Source: Methanobacteriaceae archaeon
Lineage (GTDB): Archaea > Methanobacteriota > Methanobacteria > Methanobacteriales > Methanobacteriaceae
Assembly: GCA_017883605.1 (NCBI GenBank)
Contig: JADGNH010000105.1
Location: 1-6,874 of the forward strand
Reading direction: 5' to 3'
DNA: 6,874 nucleotides
Below the pieces are notes generated by a model that saw only the letters and a program-made list of their open reading frames with translations, searched no databases and was not told the DNA's origin. Position numbers and translations under genes: made by a program. Of this stretch, positions 1-6,244 are shown in pieces; the stretch's first letter is position 1, and every line of letters begins with the position of its first letter.

Positions 1-1690
1 GGCAGGAGTGGTCAGGATCACCGAGATGAGTGAGGTAGAAGTCCAGACAGAACCAGTAGACATATCCAAACTAGAGGGAGTTAAAACCCTAATAGATGTA
101 AACTACGAGGATATCGGTGGACTCAAAGAAGAGGTGAAAAAGGTCAGGGAAATGATAGAGACACCCCTTAAAAGACCTGAACTCTTCGAAAGACTGGGCA
201 TATCCCCACCAAAAGGGGTTTTAATGCACGGACCACCGGGAACAGGTAAAACCCTCCTGGCCAAGGCCGTGGCCAACGAGACCGAAGCCCACTTCATATC
301 TATCCAGGGCCCTGAGATCATGAGTAAATACGTGGGCGGATCCGAGGAACGCCTGCGGGAGTTCTTTGAAGATGCGGAAGAAAATGCTCCCAGCATAATT
401 TTCATAGATGAAATAGATGCTATTGCACCTAAAAGAGAGGAAGTTTCCGGTGAGGTGGAAAGACGTGTGGTAGCTCAACTTCTGACTCTAATGGACGGTC
501 TTAAGACCAGGGGACAGGTGGTAGTCATCGGTGCTACCAACAGACCGGATGCTCTGGACCACGCCCTGCGACGGCCAGGCCGATTCGACCGGGAGATTGA
601 GATCGGTGTACCGGATAAAGACGGCCGCCGGGAAGTGCTTCAAATCCACACCAGAGGCATGCCCCTGGATGAAAAGGTTGATCTGGATGAGATCGCCGAG
701 ACCACCCACGGATTTGTGGGCGCTGACCTGGAATCTCTCTGTAAAGAATCCGCCATGCGGGTTCTAAGACGGGTTCTTCCTGATATAAAGGGTGAAGAGG
801 AGATACCCCAGGAAACCCTTAAAAAAATGATCATAAACAAAACCGACTTTAAGGAAGCCCTTAAAGAAATCCAGCCATCAGCCTTACGTGAAGTGTTGGT
901 ACAGGTACCGGATATAAAATATGATGATATTGGAGGTCTGGAATCTGCTAAACAGGAATTAAAAGAGGCAGTTGAATGGCCCTTAAAATATCCGGAACAC
1001 TTTGAAAAATTCGGGGTTAGACCTCCTAAAGGGGTGCTGATCTACGGACCGCCAGGAACCGGTAAGACCTTACTGGCCAAAGCCGTTGCTAACGAGAGTG
1101 AATCAAACTTCATTGCTGTAAAAGGACCAGAACTCCTATCCAAATGGGTGGGAGAATCCGAAAAAGGAGTAAGGGAGATCTTCCGGAAAGCCCGTCAGAC
1201 TGCTCCTACTGTGATTTTCTTTGATGAGATTGACTCCATTGCATCCACCAGAGCCGGTTCCAGCACAGATTCTGGAGTTACCCAGAGAGTGGTAAACCAG
1301 CTTCTCACTGAAATCGATGGTATGGAAGAACTGCAGGATGTAGCGGTAATTGCCGCCACCAACAGGGTGGACATGATAGACCCCGCTCTTTTAAGGCCGG
1401 GGAGATTCGACCGCCACGTCAAAGTAGAGGATCCTGATGAAAATGCACGTCTGGCAATATTCAAAGTTCACACCAAGAAAATGCCCCTGGCCGATAATGT
1501 AAACCTGAAAAAACTGTCTAGAGACACAGAAGGATATGTTGGTGCAGACATAGAGGCGGTGTGCCGGGAAGCGGTGATGTTAACCCTCAGAGAAAATCTC
1601 AAAGCAGAAAAGGTTGAAATGAAATACTTCAGAGATGCCATGAAGAAAATTAAAACGGAAGAAAAGGTGGAAATGGTTCAATACCATTAA
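1..1690 (+). CDS. cdc48: Cdc48/VCP-type AAA+ ATPase, 5' partial
   Basis: Archaeal Cdc48 (VAT/p97 family), a cytoplasmic hexameric unfoldase that threads proteins through its pore and is thought to feed the 20S proteasome. The frame is open from base 2 and runs off the left edge. Only the last residues of the N-domain remain, and from the usual length of about 730 residues some 170 are missing. Two complete AAA modules follow. D1 has Walker A GPPGTGKT at 230-253, Walker B IIFIDEID at 395-418, pore-loop Tyr at 329-331 (KYVGG) and arginine fingers in LRRPGRFDR. D2 has Walker A at 1046-1069, Walker B VIFFDEID at 1211-1234, pore-loop Trp at 1145-1147 (KWVGE) and LRPGRFDR. No catalytic residue is missing, so both rings should hydrolyse ATP. 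The protein ends in VQYH, close to but not a strict HbYX proteasome-docking tail. The GTG at 8 is internal and is not the start. T-tracts follow the stop codon. Confidence 0.96.
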   Translation, partial: AGVVRITEMSEVEVQTEPVDISKLEGVKTLIDVNYEDIGGLKEEVKKVREMIETPLKRPELFERLGISPPKGVLMHGPPGTGKTLLAKAVANETEAHFISIQGPEIMSKYVGGSEERLREFFEDAEENAPSIIFIDEIDAIAPKREEVSGEVERRVVAQLLTLMDGLKTRGQVVVIGATNRPDALDHALRRPGRFDREIEIGVPDKDGRREVLQIHTRGMPLDEKVDLDEIAETTHGFVGADLESLCKESAMRVLRRVLPDIKGEEEIPQETLKKMIINKTDFKEALKEIQPSALREVLVQVPDIKYDDIGGLESAKQELKEAVEWPLKYPEHFEKFGVRPPKGVLIYGPPGTGKTLLAKAVANESESNFIAVKGPELLSKWVGESEKGVREIFRKARQTAPTVIFFDEIDSIASTRAGSSTDSGVTQRVVNQLLTEIDGMEELQDVAVIAATNRVDMIDPALLRPGRFDRHVKVEDPDENARLAIFKVHTKKMPLADNVNLKKLSRDTEGYVGADIEAVCREAVMLTLRENLKAEKVEMKYFRDAMKKIKTEEKVEMVQYH

Positions 1691-1773
1691 AACCTTAAAT
1701 ATTCATTAAAATGTTTGACTTAAATTAATACAGTAGATACTTTAGAGCTGAAGAAGTAAAATTGTTTATCAAA

Positions 1774-1895
1774 TTTTTTACTTCCTTCCTTTTTTTTTAT
1801 TCTTAATCATATGATTATATTTTTTATTTTTAAAATCTGTGTTTTTATTCTTAATCACTGTGTTTTTCTTATAAATCTGCGAATCTATTTTTTTT
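1774..1895 (+). terminator. T-tract cluster, likely cdc48 terminator region
   Basis: Runs of T occur at 1774-1779 (6), 1790-1798 (9), 1820-1825 (6), 1842-1846 (5), 1863-1867 (5) and 1888-1895 (8). They begin about 80 bases after the cdc48 stop. Archaeal RNA polymerase terminates at U-rich tracts without needing a strong hairpin, so this array is a good candidate for stepwise termination. A perfect 14-bp palindrome (TAATCATATGATTA, 1804-1817) sits between two of the tracts and could form a short hairpin or be a protein site. Confidence 0.6.
1794..1867. repeat. Short direct repeats among the T-tracts
   Basis: The 16-mer TTTTTATTCTTAATCA occurs at 1794-1809 and again at 1842-1857, 48 bp apart. 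The 10-mer CTGTGTTTTT occurs at 1837-1846 and 1858-1867. Both are exact copies. In such A+T-rich sequence some repeats are expected by chance, but 16 identical bases suggest that the T-tract array grew by local duplication. Confidence 0.6.
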
Positions 1896-2088
1896 ATCTA
1901 TTTTATCTTAAATTTCCTAAAATCGATTTTACATGGTCTTAAACTAATTTTTTAAGGAAAATATGGTTATTATCAAATTTCTTTAACTTTCTAATTCTTT
2001 AAAATTTGATTCGTAGTTCTTTGAGGGATGGAATTTATTTTTATAACCAATTTTTAAATTTAAAGTTTAAATATGCCAAAACCAATTA

Positions 2089-2096
2089 TTTATATA
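2089..2096 (+). promoter_or_regulatory. Candidate TATA box for ahcY
   Basis: TTTATATA lies after an A-rich stretch, as in archaeal BRE-TATA promoters, and would start transcription near 2120, giving a leader of about 150 nt. Other TATA-like candidates lie closer to the gene: around 2135-2146 (TTAAAATATATT) and 2233-2241 (TTATAAAAA). The last would put the start near 2260, almost on the ribosome binding site, so it is less likely to be used alone. Sequence alone cannot decide between them. Confidence 0.35.
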
Positions 2097-2153
2097 ATAT
2101 TTATTGATAAAAAAATTGCTAAAATCAAGGTAGCTTAAAATATATTTAGCCTC

Positions 2154-2228
2154 TTATTAAAATAAATTTAAGGTCTATAATAATGATTTTAGGCTTATCA
2201 GAATAATCTGTAGTTATTAAAATAAATT
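2154..2228. repeat. 15-bp direct repeat upstream of ahcY
   Basis: TTATTAAAATAAATT occurs exactly at 2154-2168 and 2214-2228, 60 bp apart, and each copy is followed by a loosely similar A+T-rich stretch. It lies within the presumed ahcY promoter or leader. It could be a duplicated regulator site or a trace of local duplication. The low complexity limits confidence that it has a function. Confidence 0.45.
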
Positions 2229-2260
2229 CAGCTTATAAAAATAAATGAAAGGATATTGAT

Positions 2261-2264
2261 GGTG
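2261..2264 (+). promoter_or_regulatory. Ribosome binding site of ahcY
   Basis: GGTG, complementary to the CACC of the archaeal 16S rRNA 3' end, ends 7 nt before the ATG at 2272. It supports that ATG as the start. Confidence 0.7.
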
Positions 2265-2271
2265 TAAAAAA

Positions 2272-3525
2272 ATGACTTACAAAGTAAAAGACATGTCTCT
2301 GGCACCCCAGGGCAAAAAGAATATTGAATGGGTTCAAAAACACATGCCTGTTTTGGAACATATTAAGAAGAAGTTTAGAGATGAGAAACCCTTTGAGGGC
2401 ATCACCATAGGTTCATGTTTACATTTAGAACCAAAAACCATAAACCTGGGTTTAACCCTGCAGGCAGGGGGGGCCGAGGTGGTTATGACCGGCTGCAATC
2501 CCCTGTCCACTCAGGACGACGCCACCGCAGCTGGAGCTTCTCTGGGTCTTAATATGTACGGTTGGAGGGAAGAGACCAATGAAGAGTACTATCAAAACAT
2601 CAACCGGGTGCTGGATCACGAGCCAGACATCATCATCGACGACGGGGCAGATATGATATTTCTGGTTCACCGAGAGCGAAGAGAGCTAATTGGAAAGATA
2701 AAGGGGGCCTGCGAAGAAACCACAACCGGAATCCACAGGTTAAGGGCTATGGAGGCAGACAAAGCATTAGAATTCCCTGTAATGGCTGTAAACGACGCTT
2801 ATACTAAGTATCTGTTTGACAACCGTTACGGTACAGGCCAGTCAACCTGGGACTCCATAATGGGCTCCACCAATATGTTGATCGCCGGTAAAATCGTGGT
2901 GGTTTGTGGTTACGGATGGTGCGGACGCGGAATAGCCATGAGGGCAGAAGGTCTGGGTGCAAATGTCATAATAACTGAAATAGATCCTATAAGGGCATTA
3001 GAGGCAAAGATGGATGGTTACAGGGTGATGGGGGTCACCGAAGCGGTTAAACATGCCGATATTCTCATAACCGCCACTGGAAATATTGATGTGGTTTCTG
3101 CAGATGATTTCAAGTATATGAAGGATGGCTGTATCATGGCCAACTCCGGCCACTTCAACGTGGAGATTAACCGGGAAGACCTGGCAGACATGTCCGGCAG
3201 CCATGAAAAGATAAAACCAGACATAGATGAATTTGTAATGAAAGACGGCCGCCATTTATATCTTCTTGCTGATGGGAGACTGGTCAATCTTGCAGGTGAG
3301 CGGGGTCAGGGCCACCCAGCAGAGATAATGGACCTGAGCTTTGCCATGCAGGCTTTATCCGCCAAATATCTCCTGGATAATAAACTAGAAGTTGGAGTTT
3401 ACAAAACTCCTGATAAAACAGATAAATACGTGGCAGAACTTAAATTAAAGGCAATGGGCATAGAAATAGATGCCTTGACCCCTAGACAGAAAGAATATCT
3501 TGAAAACTGGGAGGAAGGAACTTAA
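2272..3525 (+). CDS. ahcY: Adenosylhomocysteinase family, probably S-inosyl-L-homocysteine hydrolase
   Basis: NAD-dependent hydrolase (417 aa) that splits the by-product of SAM-dependent methylation into homocysteine and a nucleoside. Family residues are in place (human AHCY counterpart in brackets): H51 (H55), D127 (D131), E149 in EETTTG (E156), K179 and D183-N184 (K186, D190-N191), the NAD motif GYGWCG at 213-218 with E236 as ribose ligand (E243), H294 (H301) and H348 (H353). Like other archaeal forms, it lacks the C-terminal KPDHYRY tail that reaches the neighbour's NAD. The adenine-side motif is H51-L-E53-P-K55 (HxExK), where human AHCY has HxTxE. In Methanocaldococcus jannaschii the orthologue was shown to prefer S-inosylhomocysteine, made by the deaminase DadD, and HxExK fits that substrate. 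Which substrate this copy uses is inference. A 30-bp tandem duplication begins in the last codons and leaves the protein unchanged. No T-tract follows, so read-through into the next gene is possible. Confidence 0.95.
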   Translation: MTYKVKDMSLAPQGKKNIEWVQKHMPVLEHIKKKFRDEKPFEGITIGSCLHLEPKTINLGLTLQAGGAEVVMTGCNPLSTQDDATAAGASLGLNMYGWREETNEEYYQNINRVLDHEPDIIIDDGADMIFLVHRERRELIGKIKGACEETTTGIHRLRAMEADKALEFPVMAVNDAYTKYLFDNRYGTGQSTWDSIMGSTNMLIAGKIVVVCGYGWCGRGIAMRAEGLGANVIITEIDPIRALEAKMDGYRVMGVTEAVKHADILITATGNIDVVSADDFKYMKDGCIMANSGHFNVEINREDLADMSGSHEKIKPDIDEFVMKDGRHLYLLADGRLVNLAGERGQGHPAEIMDLSFAMQALSAKYLLDNKLEVGVYKTPDKTDKYVAELKLKAMGIEIDALTPRQKEYLENWEEGT

Positions 3526-3567
3526 TCTAATTTGAATTGGGAGGAAGGAACTTAATCTAATTTGAAT
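3508..3567. repeat. Perfect 30-bp tandem duplication over the ahcY stop codon
   Basis: Bases 3508-3537 are repeated exactly at 3538-3567. The unit starts TGGGAGGAAGGAACTTAATC. The first copy carries the last codons (W-E-E-G-T) and the TAA stop, and the second lies wholly in the spacer. Because the stop lies inside the first unit, the protein is unaffected. Identity over 30 bases points to a recent slippage event, or to an assembly error. Confidence 0.95.
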
Positions 3568-3620
3568 GAAGTTTAGCTCCTAAAATAAAGTTAACCATCA
3601 AATGATCTTCAAATGATTAT

Positions 3621-4430
3621 ATGTCATTCTCCAGGATTATAGACAGGGGTAAAGGACCAACCCGTCTTTTTATAGGTGGTGTTCACGGAAAAGAGGGTTT
3701 GACCACCATAAAAATCCTTAAATATTTTTCTGGGACTTCAATAAAGGATGGGAAGTTGGTTCTCCATAACTTTGGGGAGAGCAGTTATGTAAGTACTTTG
3801 GAGAAGAGATATTACACTTCAAATGTTGGGAAAAAGGTTCTATCATTAATCAAGGAGTATAACCCGGAAATTTATTTAGAATTGCACTCCTATAAACCTG
3901 AGAGTTACCATAAACTCACAGCGGAGGATAGAAGAGAGGAAACTGGTGTCCCTCCTCTAATAGAACTTGAAGAAGGAATTTTAATGGGTTCCATATCCCC
4001 ACTGATCAGAATAACCTTCTTCCATAAACATGACTTTCCTTTTATACTGGAAATACCATCCAATCCCTCCAAAAAATCTTTAAAGGTCTGCCTGGAGATT
4101 CTGAATCTGGTTGCCGGATCAAGAGACAGAAATGAGATACTGGAAAAATTGGGACGTAAATATCCATCTGCAGTAAAAAAAGCCCGGATTTATTTTATTG
4201 AATTTTCTGATAACATTGTTTCGATCTTTCAAAAGGCTCTAAAAAAGATGAAAAACACCAAATTTAGGGATCCTAATTTTATAAAGGATTATATAACCAA
4301 TGAGGCATCTGTGAGGGGATTATCAATAACAGAAAAACAGGCAGATCAGATTGTCCAGGCCTTAAGTGTTTACCAGGAACATTTCCCAGATTCTGATGGG
4401 GGAATATCCTGGCGGGATGATAAGGTTTGA
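3621..4430 (+). CDS. DUF2119-type protein A, putative M14-like zinc hydrolase
   Basis: Archaeal protein of unknown function (269 aa), assigned to DUF2119 from its N-terminal GGVHGKEG block. The residue pattern H22-x-x-E25, E87-x-H89 and E144 (ILEIP) resembles the zinc ligands and catalytic Glu of M14-type carboxypeptidases and the AstE/AspA deacylases, where an HGNE motif is followed by a distant His and a later Glu. This suggests a soluble zinc hydrolase, but it is inference. There is no signal peptide or membrane segment. About 88 of the first 154 residues match the next gene without gaps by hand count. After that it carries a tail of roughly 65 residues (from about 205 to the end), lysine-rich then acidic, which the paralogue lacks. 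The start is fixed by an in-frame TGA at 3603-3605 and by alignment to the paralogue. Its ribosome binding site is weak. It lies 95 bp after ahcY on the same strand and may be cotranscribed. Confidence 0.8.
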   Translation: MSFSRIIDRGKGPTRLFIGGVHGKEGLTTIKILKYFSGTSIKDGKLVLHNFGESSYVSTLEKRYYTSNVGKKVLSLIKEYNPEIYLELHSYKPESYHKLTAEDRREETGVPPLIELEEGILMGSISPLIRITFFHKHDFPFILEIPSNPSKKSLKVCLEILNLVAGSRDRNEILEKLGRKYPSAVKKARIYFIEFSDNIVSIFQKALKKMKNTKFRDPNFIKDYITNEASVRGLSITEKQADQIVQALSVYQEHFPDSDGGISWRDDKV

Positions 4431-4436
4431 GGGATT

Positions 4437-4496
4437 ATGAGTGAGGTTAAAAAAACTACTAAGTTTGAGGCTAAAGGATATATAAAGTGTAATTAA
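4437..4496 (+). other. 19-codon ORF between the DUF2119 genes, possible gene remnant
   Basis: An ATG six bases after the upstream stop, preceded by GAGGG, opens a 19-residue frame (MSEVKKTTKFEAKGYIKCN) closed by TAA. The FEAKG stretch resembles the first strand of the small archaeal DUF371 proteins, which begin with a similar x-F-x-A-K/R-G-H pattern, so it could be the stump of a lost gene. It could also be chance. It overlaps the putative promoter of the next gene. No function can be assigned. Confidence 0.2.
4479..4486 (+). promoter_or_regulatory. Candidate promoter for DUF2119 gene B
   Basis: TATATAAA preceded by the purine-rich CTAAAGGA, a good match to an archaeal BRE-TATA element. Transcription would start near 4510, about 30 nt before the ATG at 4540. 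If real, the second paralogue can be expressed independently of the first. Confidence 0.5.
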
Positions 4497-4530
4497 CAGG
4501 TTTTAAAATTTAATGGTTAAGAAAACTTTC

Positions 4531-4535
4531 GTGAT
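4531..4535 (+). promoter_or_regulatory. Ribosome binding site deciding the start of DUF2119 gene B
   Basis: GTGAT pairs with the 16S rRNA 3' end and ends four bases before the ATG at 4540. It favours that ATG over the one at 4513, which would add nine residues and lacks a comparable site. Confidence 0.6.
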
Positions 4536-4539
4536 AAAA

Positions 4540-5148
4540 ATGGGATTTTTCAGGGTCATAGACAAAGGACAGGGAATAACACGCCTTTTTATAGGCGGTG
4601 TCCATGGAAAAGAGGGTTTGACCACCATAAAAGCCATGAAGGAGTTATCGAATGACGATGTGATGGAAGGAAAGTTGGTGATCTACAACTGCCCTGAGAG
4701 CCACTATATAAGCACCCTGGATCCCCTTTACTACCAATCAAAGATAGGAAATGAGATTTTACATCTGATTAATTATTATAAACCTGATATCTATATTGAA
4801 CCCCATTGTTACAAGAATGAAAGCTATAAAAAACTCATAGACCTGGATAGGATGAAAAGGGCGGGTGTGCCTCCCTTGATAGAGCTTGAATGTGGAGTTC
4901 TTATTGGTTCAGTTTCTCCGCAGATTAGAACCACCCTATTTAAGCGGGAAGATGTATGTATAACCCTAGAAATGCCCTGCTCACCCTCTGAAAAATCACT
5001 CCATATTTATATCAAATTTTTAAAGATAGCGGCAGGTTCCAGGAACAGATCAGAATTAGAAGCCAGATTAAACCAGTTATACCCTGACCAGATTAAAAGA
5101 GCCCGTAGATATGCCAGGGAATTTTTTGGGGACTATCCGCCGTTTTGA
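4540..5148 (+). CDS. DUF2119-type protein B, putative M14-like zinc hydrolase
   Basis: A 202-residue paralogue of the gene just upstream, and probably the plain form of the family since it stops soon after the shared core. It aligns with its neighbour from residue 1 to 154 without a gap, and the putative zinc-site residues sit at identical numbers: H22, E25, H89 and E144, with N50, E53 and R130 also shared. Its own version reads YIEPHCY around H89 and TLEMP around E144, with cysteines at 51, 90, 118, 140 and 147 that the neighbour lacks. A 27-base block (4606-4632) is identical in DNA to 3687-3713 in gene A, so the pair arose by tandem duplication. The start at 4540 rests on the GTGAT site and on the alignment; an ATG at 4513 is an alternative. 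It converges with fen, and two T-tracts follow the stop. Reaction and substrate are unknown. Confidence 0.8.
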   Translation: MGFFRVIDKGQGITRLFIGGVHGKEGLTTIKAMKELSNDDVMEGKLVIYNCPESHYISTLDPLYYQSKIGNEILHLINYYKPDIYIEPHCYKNESYKKLIDLDRMKRAGVPPLIELECGVLIGSVSPQIRTTLFKREDVCITLEMPCSPSEKSLHIYIKFLKIAAGSRNRSELEARLNQLYPDQIKRARRYAREFFGDYPPF

Positions 5149-5183
5149 TCAATTTTATCCAATTTTAACTTAATCAGACTTAT

Positions 5184-5222
5184 GATTAACCTTTTTTTAA
5201 CTTTTGATTAACTTTTTTTTAA
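5184..5222 (+). terminator. Duplicated T-tract terminator after DUF2119 gene B
   Basis: Two near-identical 17-base units, GATTAAC followed by a T-run and AA, lie at 5184-5200 and 5206-5222 (one mismatch). They contain runs of 7 T (5192-5198) and 8 T (5213-5220). AACCTTTT (5188-5195) and AAAAGGTT (5221-5228) form an inverted pair around them. The T-runs face plus-strand transcription. On the minus strand there is no run longer than four T, so fen transcripts may extend into gene B antisense. Confidence 0.6.
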
Positions 5223-5231
5223 AAGGTTTGT

Positions 5232-6218
5232 TTAGAACCATTTTTCCAGATTGCTTTGAGTATTGTCCATTTTATTTAGTTTATCCAGGGCACTTAAGAT
5301 TCGGTCTTCTGAGAAGTCATGTTCTCCGCATAAAAAATCAATTAGCCCCTCTTTATCTGGATTTTTCCATTTCAACTCGTAATCTGATGAGACATCATAG
5401 TTCAAGAATATGTCCCTCACCAGGCTGGGATCAACTTCCATTTCCACTTTAAGGTATTTTAAGACTTTAATTAAGTCTTTATGTTCTTTTATGAGTTTTA
5501 TACCTGTTTTAGCGCCAATTCCCTTTACACCCTGATTGAAATCAGTTCCCACCAGTATGGCCACATCAATCAGCTGTTCTCGGGTCATATCCAGATCATC
5601 TAAAACTCTTTTAAGTTCTATAAGCTCCAAATTGGCCTTTCCCCCGGTAATGGTTAAATTTTTAACCATGCGGGTGGCACCAAAGAGTACGCAGTCGTAA
5701 TCCTGAGATCCTACACACCATGCGTCGCCTTTTTCAACCATGTATGATGCCTGGGCTTCTCCTTCTCCTTTAGCTTGTATATGGGGCATGCCCATTAGGT
5801 CCAGGAGTTTTTTAGACCCTTCGATGATATCAGATGACATTCTGGAAGATCTTACCGCATATTTCCGGGCCTCTTCAATATTACCCTCACCCAAGGCCAC
5901 TTTCCATTTTTTCTCGGATACATCTTTAACTTCCCTTCTTTTGGCCTGTGTTTCCCTCTTCAGGTGGCTGGATGGGCCGTCAAAAACGTAAACCGGTTTT
6001 ATTTTCCTCTCAATAAGCGATGATGTTCGATATAGAATTCCGCTGAAATGAGAAGTGATCCTTCTCTGGTGATCCATTAGAGGGGTACCATCAGCCTGTC
6101 TGATGCTTGATAGGAATTGATAGATGATATTCGCGGCATCTAATGCCACTATTTTACCTTCTAAATCTTCAAATTTTGTTGGTTGCGGAGTCACGATGTC
6201 TTTAAATTTTACTCCCAT
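5232..6218 (-). CDS. fen: Flap endonuclease 1 (FEN-1/Rad2 family)
   Basis: Structure-specific 5' nuclease (328 aa) that removes 5' flaps during Okazaki-fragment maturation and long-patch base excision repair. The metal-binding acids are all present: D27 (ALDAAN), D80 (VFDGPS), E152 and E154 (GEGEAQA), D173 and D175 (SQDYDC) and D226 (GTDFNQG). The DNA-binding helix-hairpin-helix follows as GVKGIGAKTG (230-239). The last eight residues, QSNLEKWF (321-328), are a textbook PIP box for docking on the PCNA clamp. The start is the ATG at 6218 because the product then begins MGVKFKDIV as in other archaeal FEN-1 proteins and has the usual length; a GGTG ribosome binding site lies six bases upstream. 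An in-frame ATG at 6230 would add four residues and overlaps that site. A duplicated TATA-bearing repeat sits just upstream. The gene converges with the DUF2119 pair. Confidence 0.97.
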   Translation of the reverse strand: MGVKFKDIVTPQPTKFEDLEGKIVALDAANIIYQFLSSIRQADGTPLMDHQRRITSHFSGILYRTSSLIERKIKPVYVFDGPSSHLKRETQAKRREVKDVSEKKWKVALGEGNIEEARKYAVRSSRMSSDIIEGSKKLLDLMGMPHIQAKGEGEAQASYMVEKGDAWCVGSQDYDCVLFGATRMVKNLTITGGKANLELIELKRVLDDLDMTREQLIDVAILVGTDFNQGVKGIGAKTGIKLIKEHKDLIKVLKYLKVEMEVDPSLVRDIFLNYDVSSDYELKWKNPDKEGLIDFLCGEHDFSEDRILSALDKLNKMDNTQSNLEKWF

Positions 6219-6224
6219 TTTAAA

Positions 6225-6228
6225 CACC
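6225..6228 (-). promoter_or_regulatory. Ribosome binding site deciding the fen start
   Basis: GGTG on the minus strand, six bases before the ATG at 6218. It lies inside the upstream in-frame ATG-GTG pair, so using the ATG at 6230 would leave the gene with no such site. Confidence 0.65.
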
Positions 6229-6244
6229 ATTTTTAAATTTTAAT

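Larger units (their letters stand above)
1691..2271. other. A+T-rich spacer between cdc48 and ahcY
   Basis: This 581-bp stretch has no credible gene: stops are dense in all frames and there is no G+C-rich block that would suggest a tRNA or structured RNA in this A+T-rich background. The left part (about 1770-1900) holds a series of T-tracts. The middle has a 9-bp inverted repeat with arms at 1972-1980 and 2002-2010 separated by 21 bp. The right part (about 2040-2271) holds TATA-like sequences and short direct repeats in front of ahcY. It most likely combines the cdc48 3' end with the ahcY promoter and leader. Confidence 0.75.

Noticed and set aside
8..10. GTG as start of cdc48
   Set aside because: The frame is open to base 2 and the sequence there reads as the end of the Cdc48 N-domain, so the gene is cut by the window edge.
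103..1464. Open frames of 66-100 codons antisense and out of frame within cdc48
   Set aside because: They are shadows of a conserved AAA ATPase, with no family resemblance and no ribosome binding signals of note.
2097..2271. SAH-type riboswitch before ahcY
   Set aside because: Bacterial SAH riboswitches are G+C-rich pseudoknotted structures. This leader is almost all A and T with no convincing long helices, and such riboswitches are not established in archaea.
1691..2271. tRNA or other structured RNA gene in the spacer
   Set aside because: No G+C-rich block, cloverleaf arms or T-loop-like sequence was seen.
2998..3287. Two overlapping antisense frames within ahcY
   Set aside because: They lie wholly opposite conserved AhcY codons and their products resemble nothing known.
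4513..4539. ATG at 4513 as start of DUF2119 gene B
   Set aside because: It would add nine residues absent from the paralogue, whose start aligns with the ATG at 4540. The GTGAT site also serves the 4540 start.
5204..5452. Plus-strand 82-codon frame over the fen 3' end
   Set aside because: It begins in the T-tract terminator and runs antisense to the conserved FEN-1 C-terminus including the PIP box.
6219..6230. ATG at 6230 as start of fen
   Set aside because: It adds four residues before the conserved MGVKFKDIV start and overlaps the GGTG ribosome binding site.
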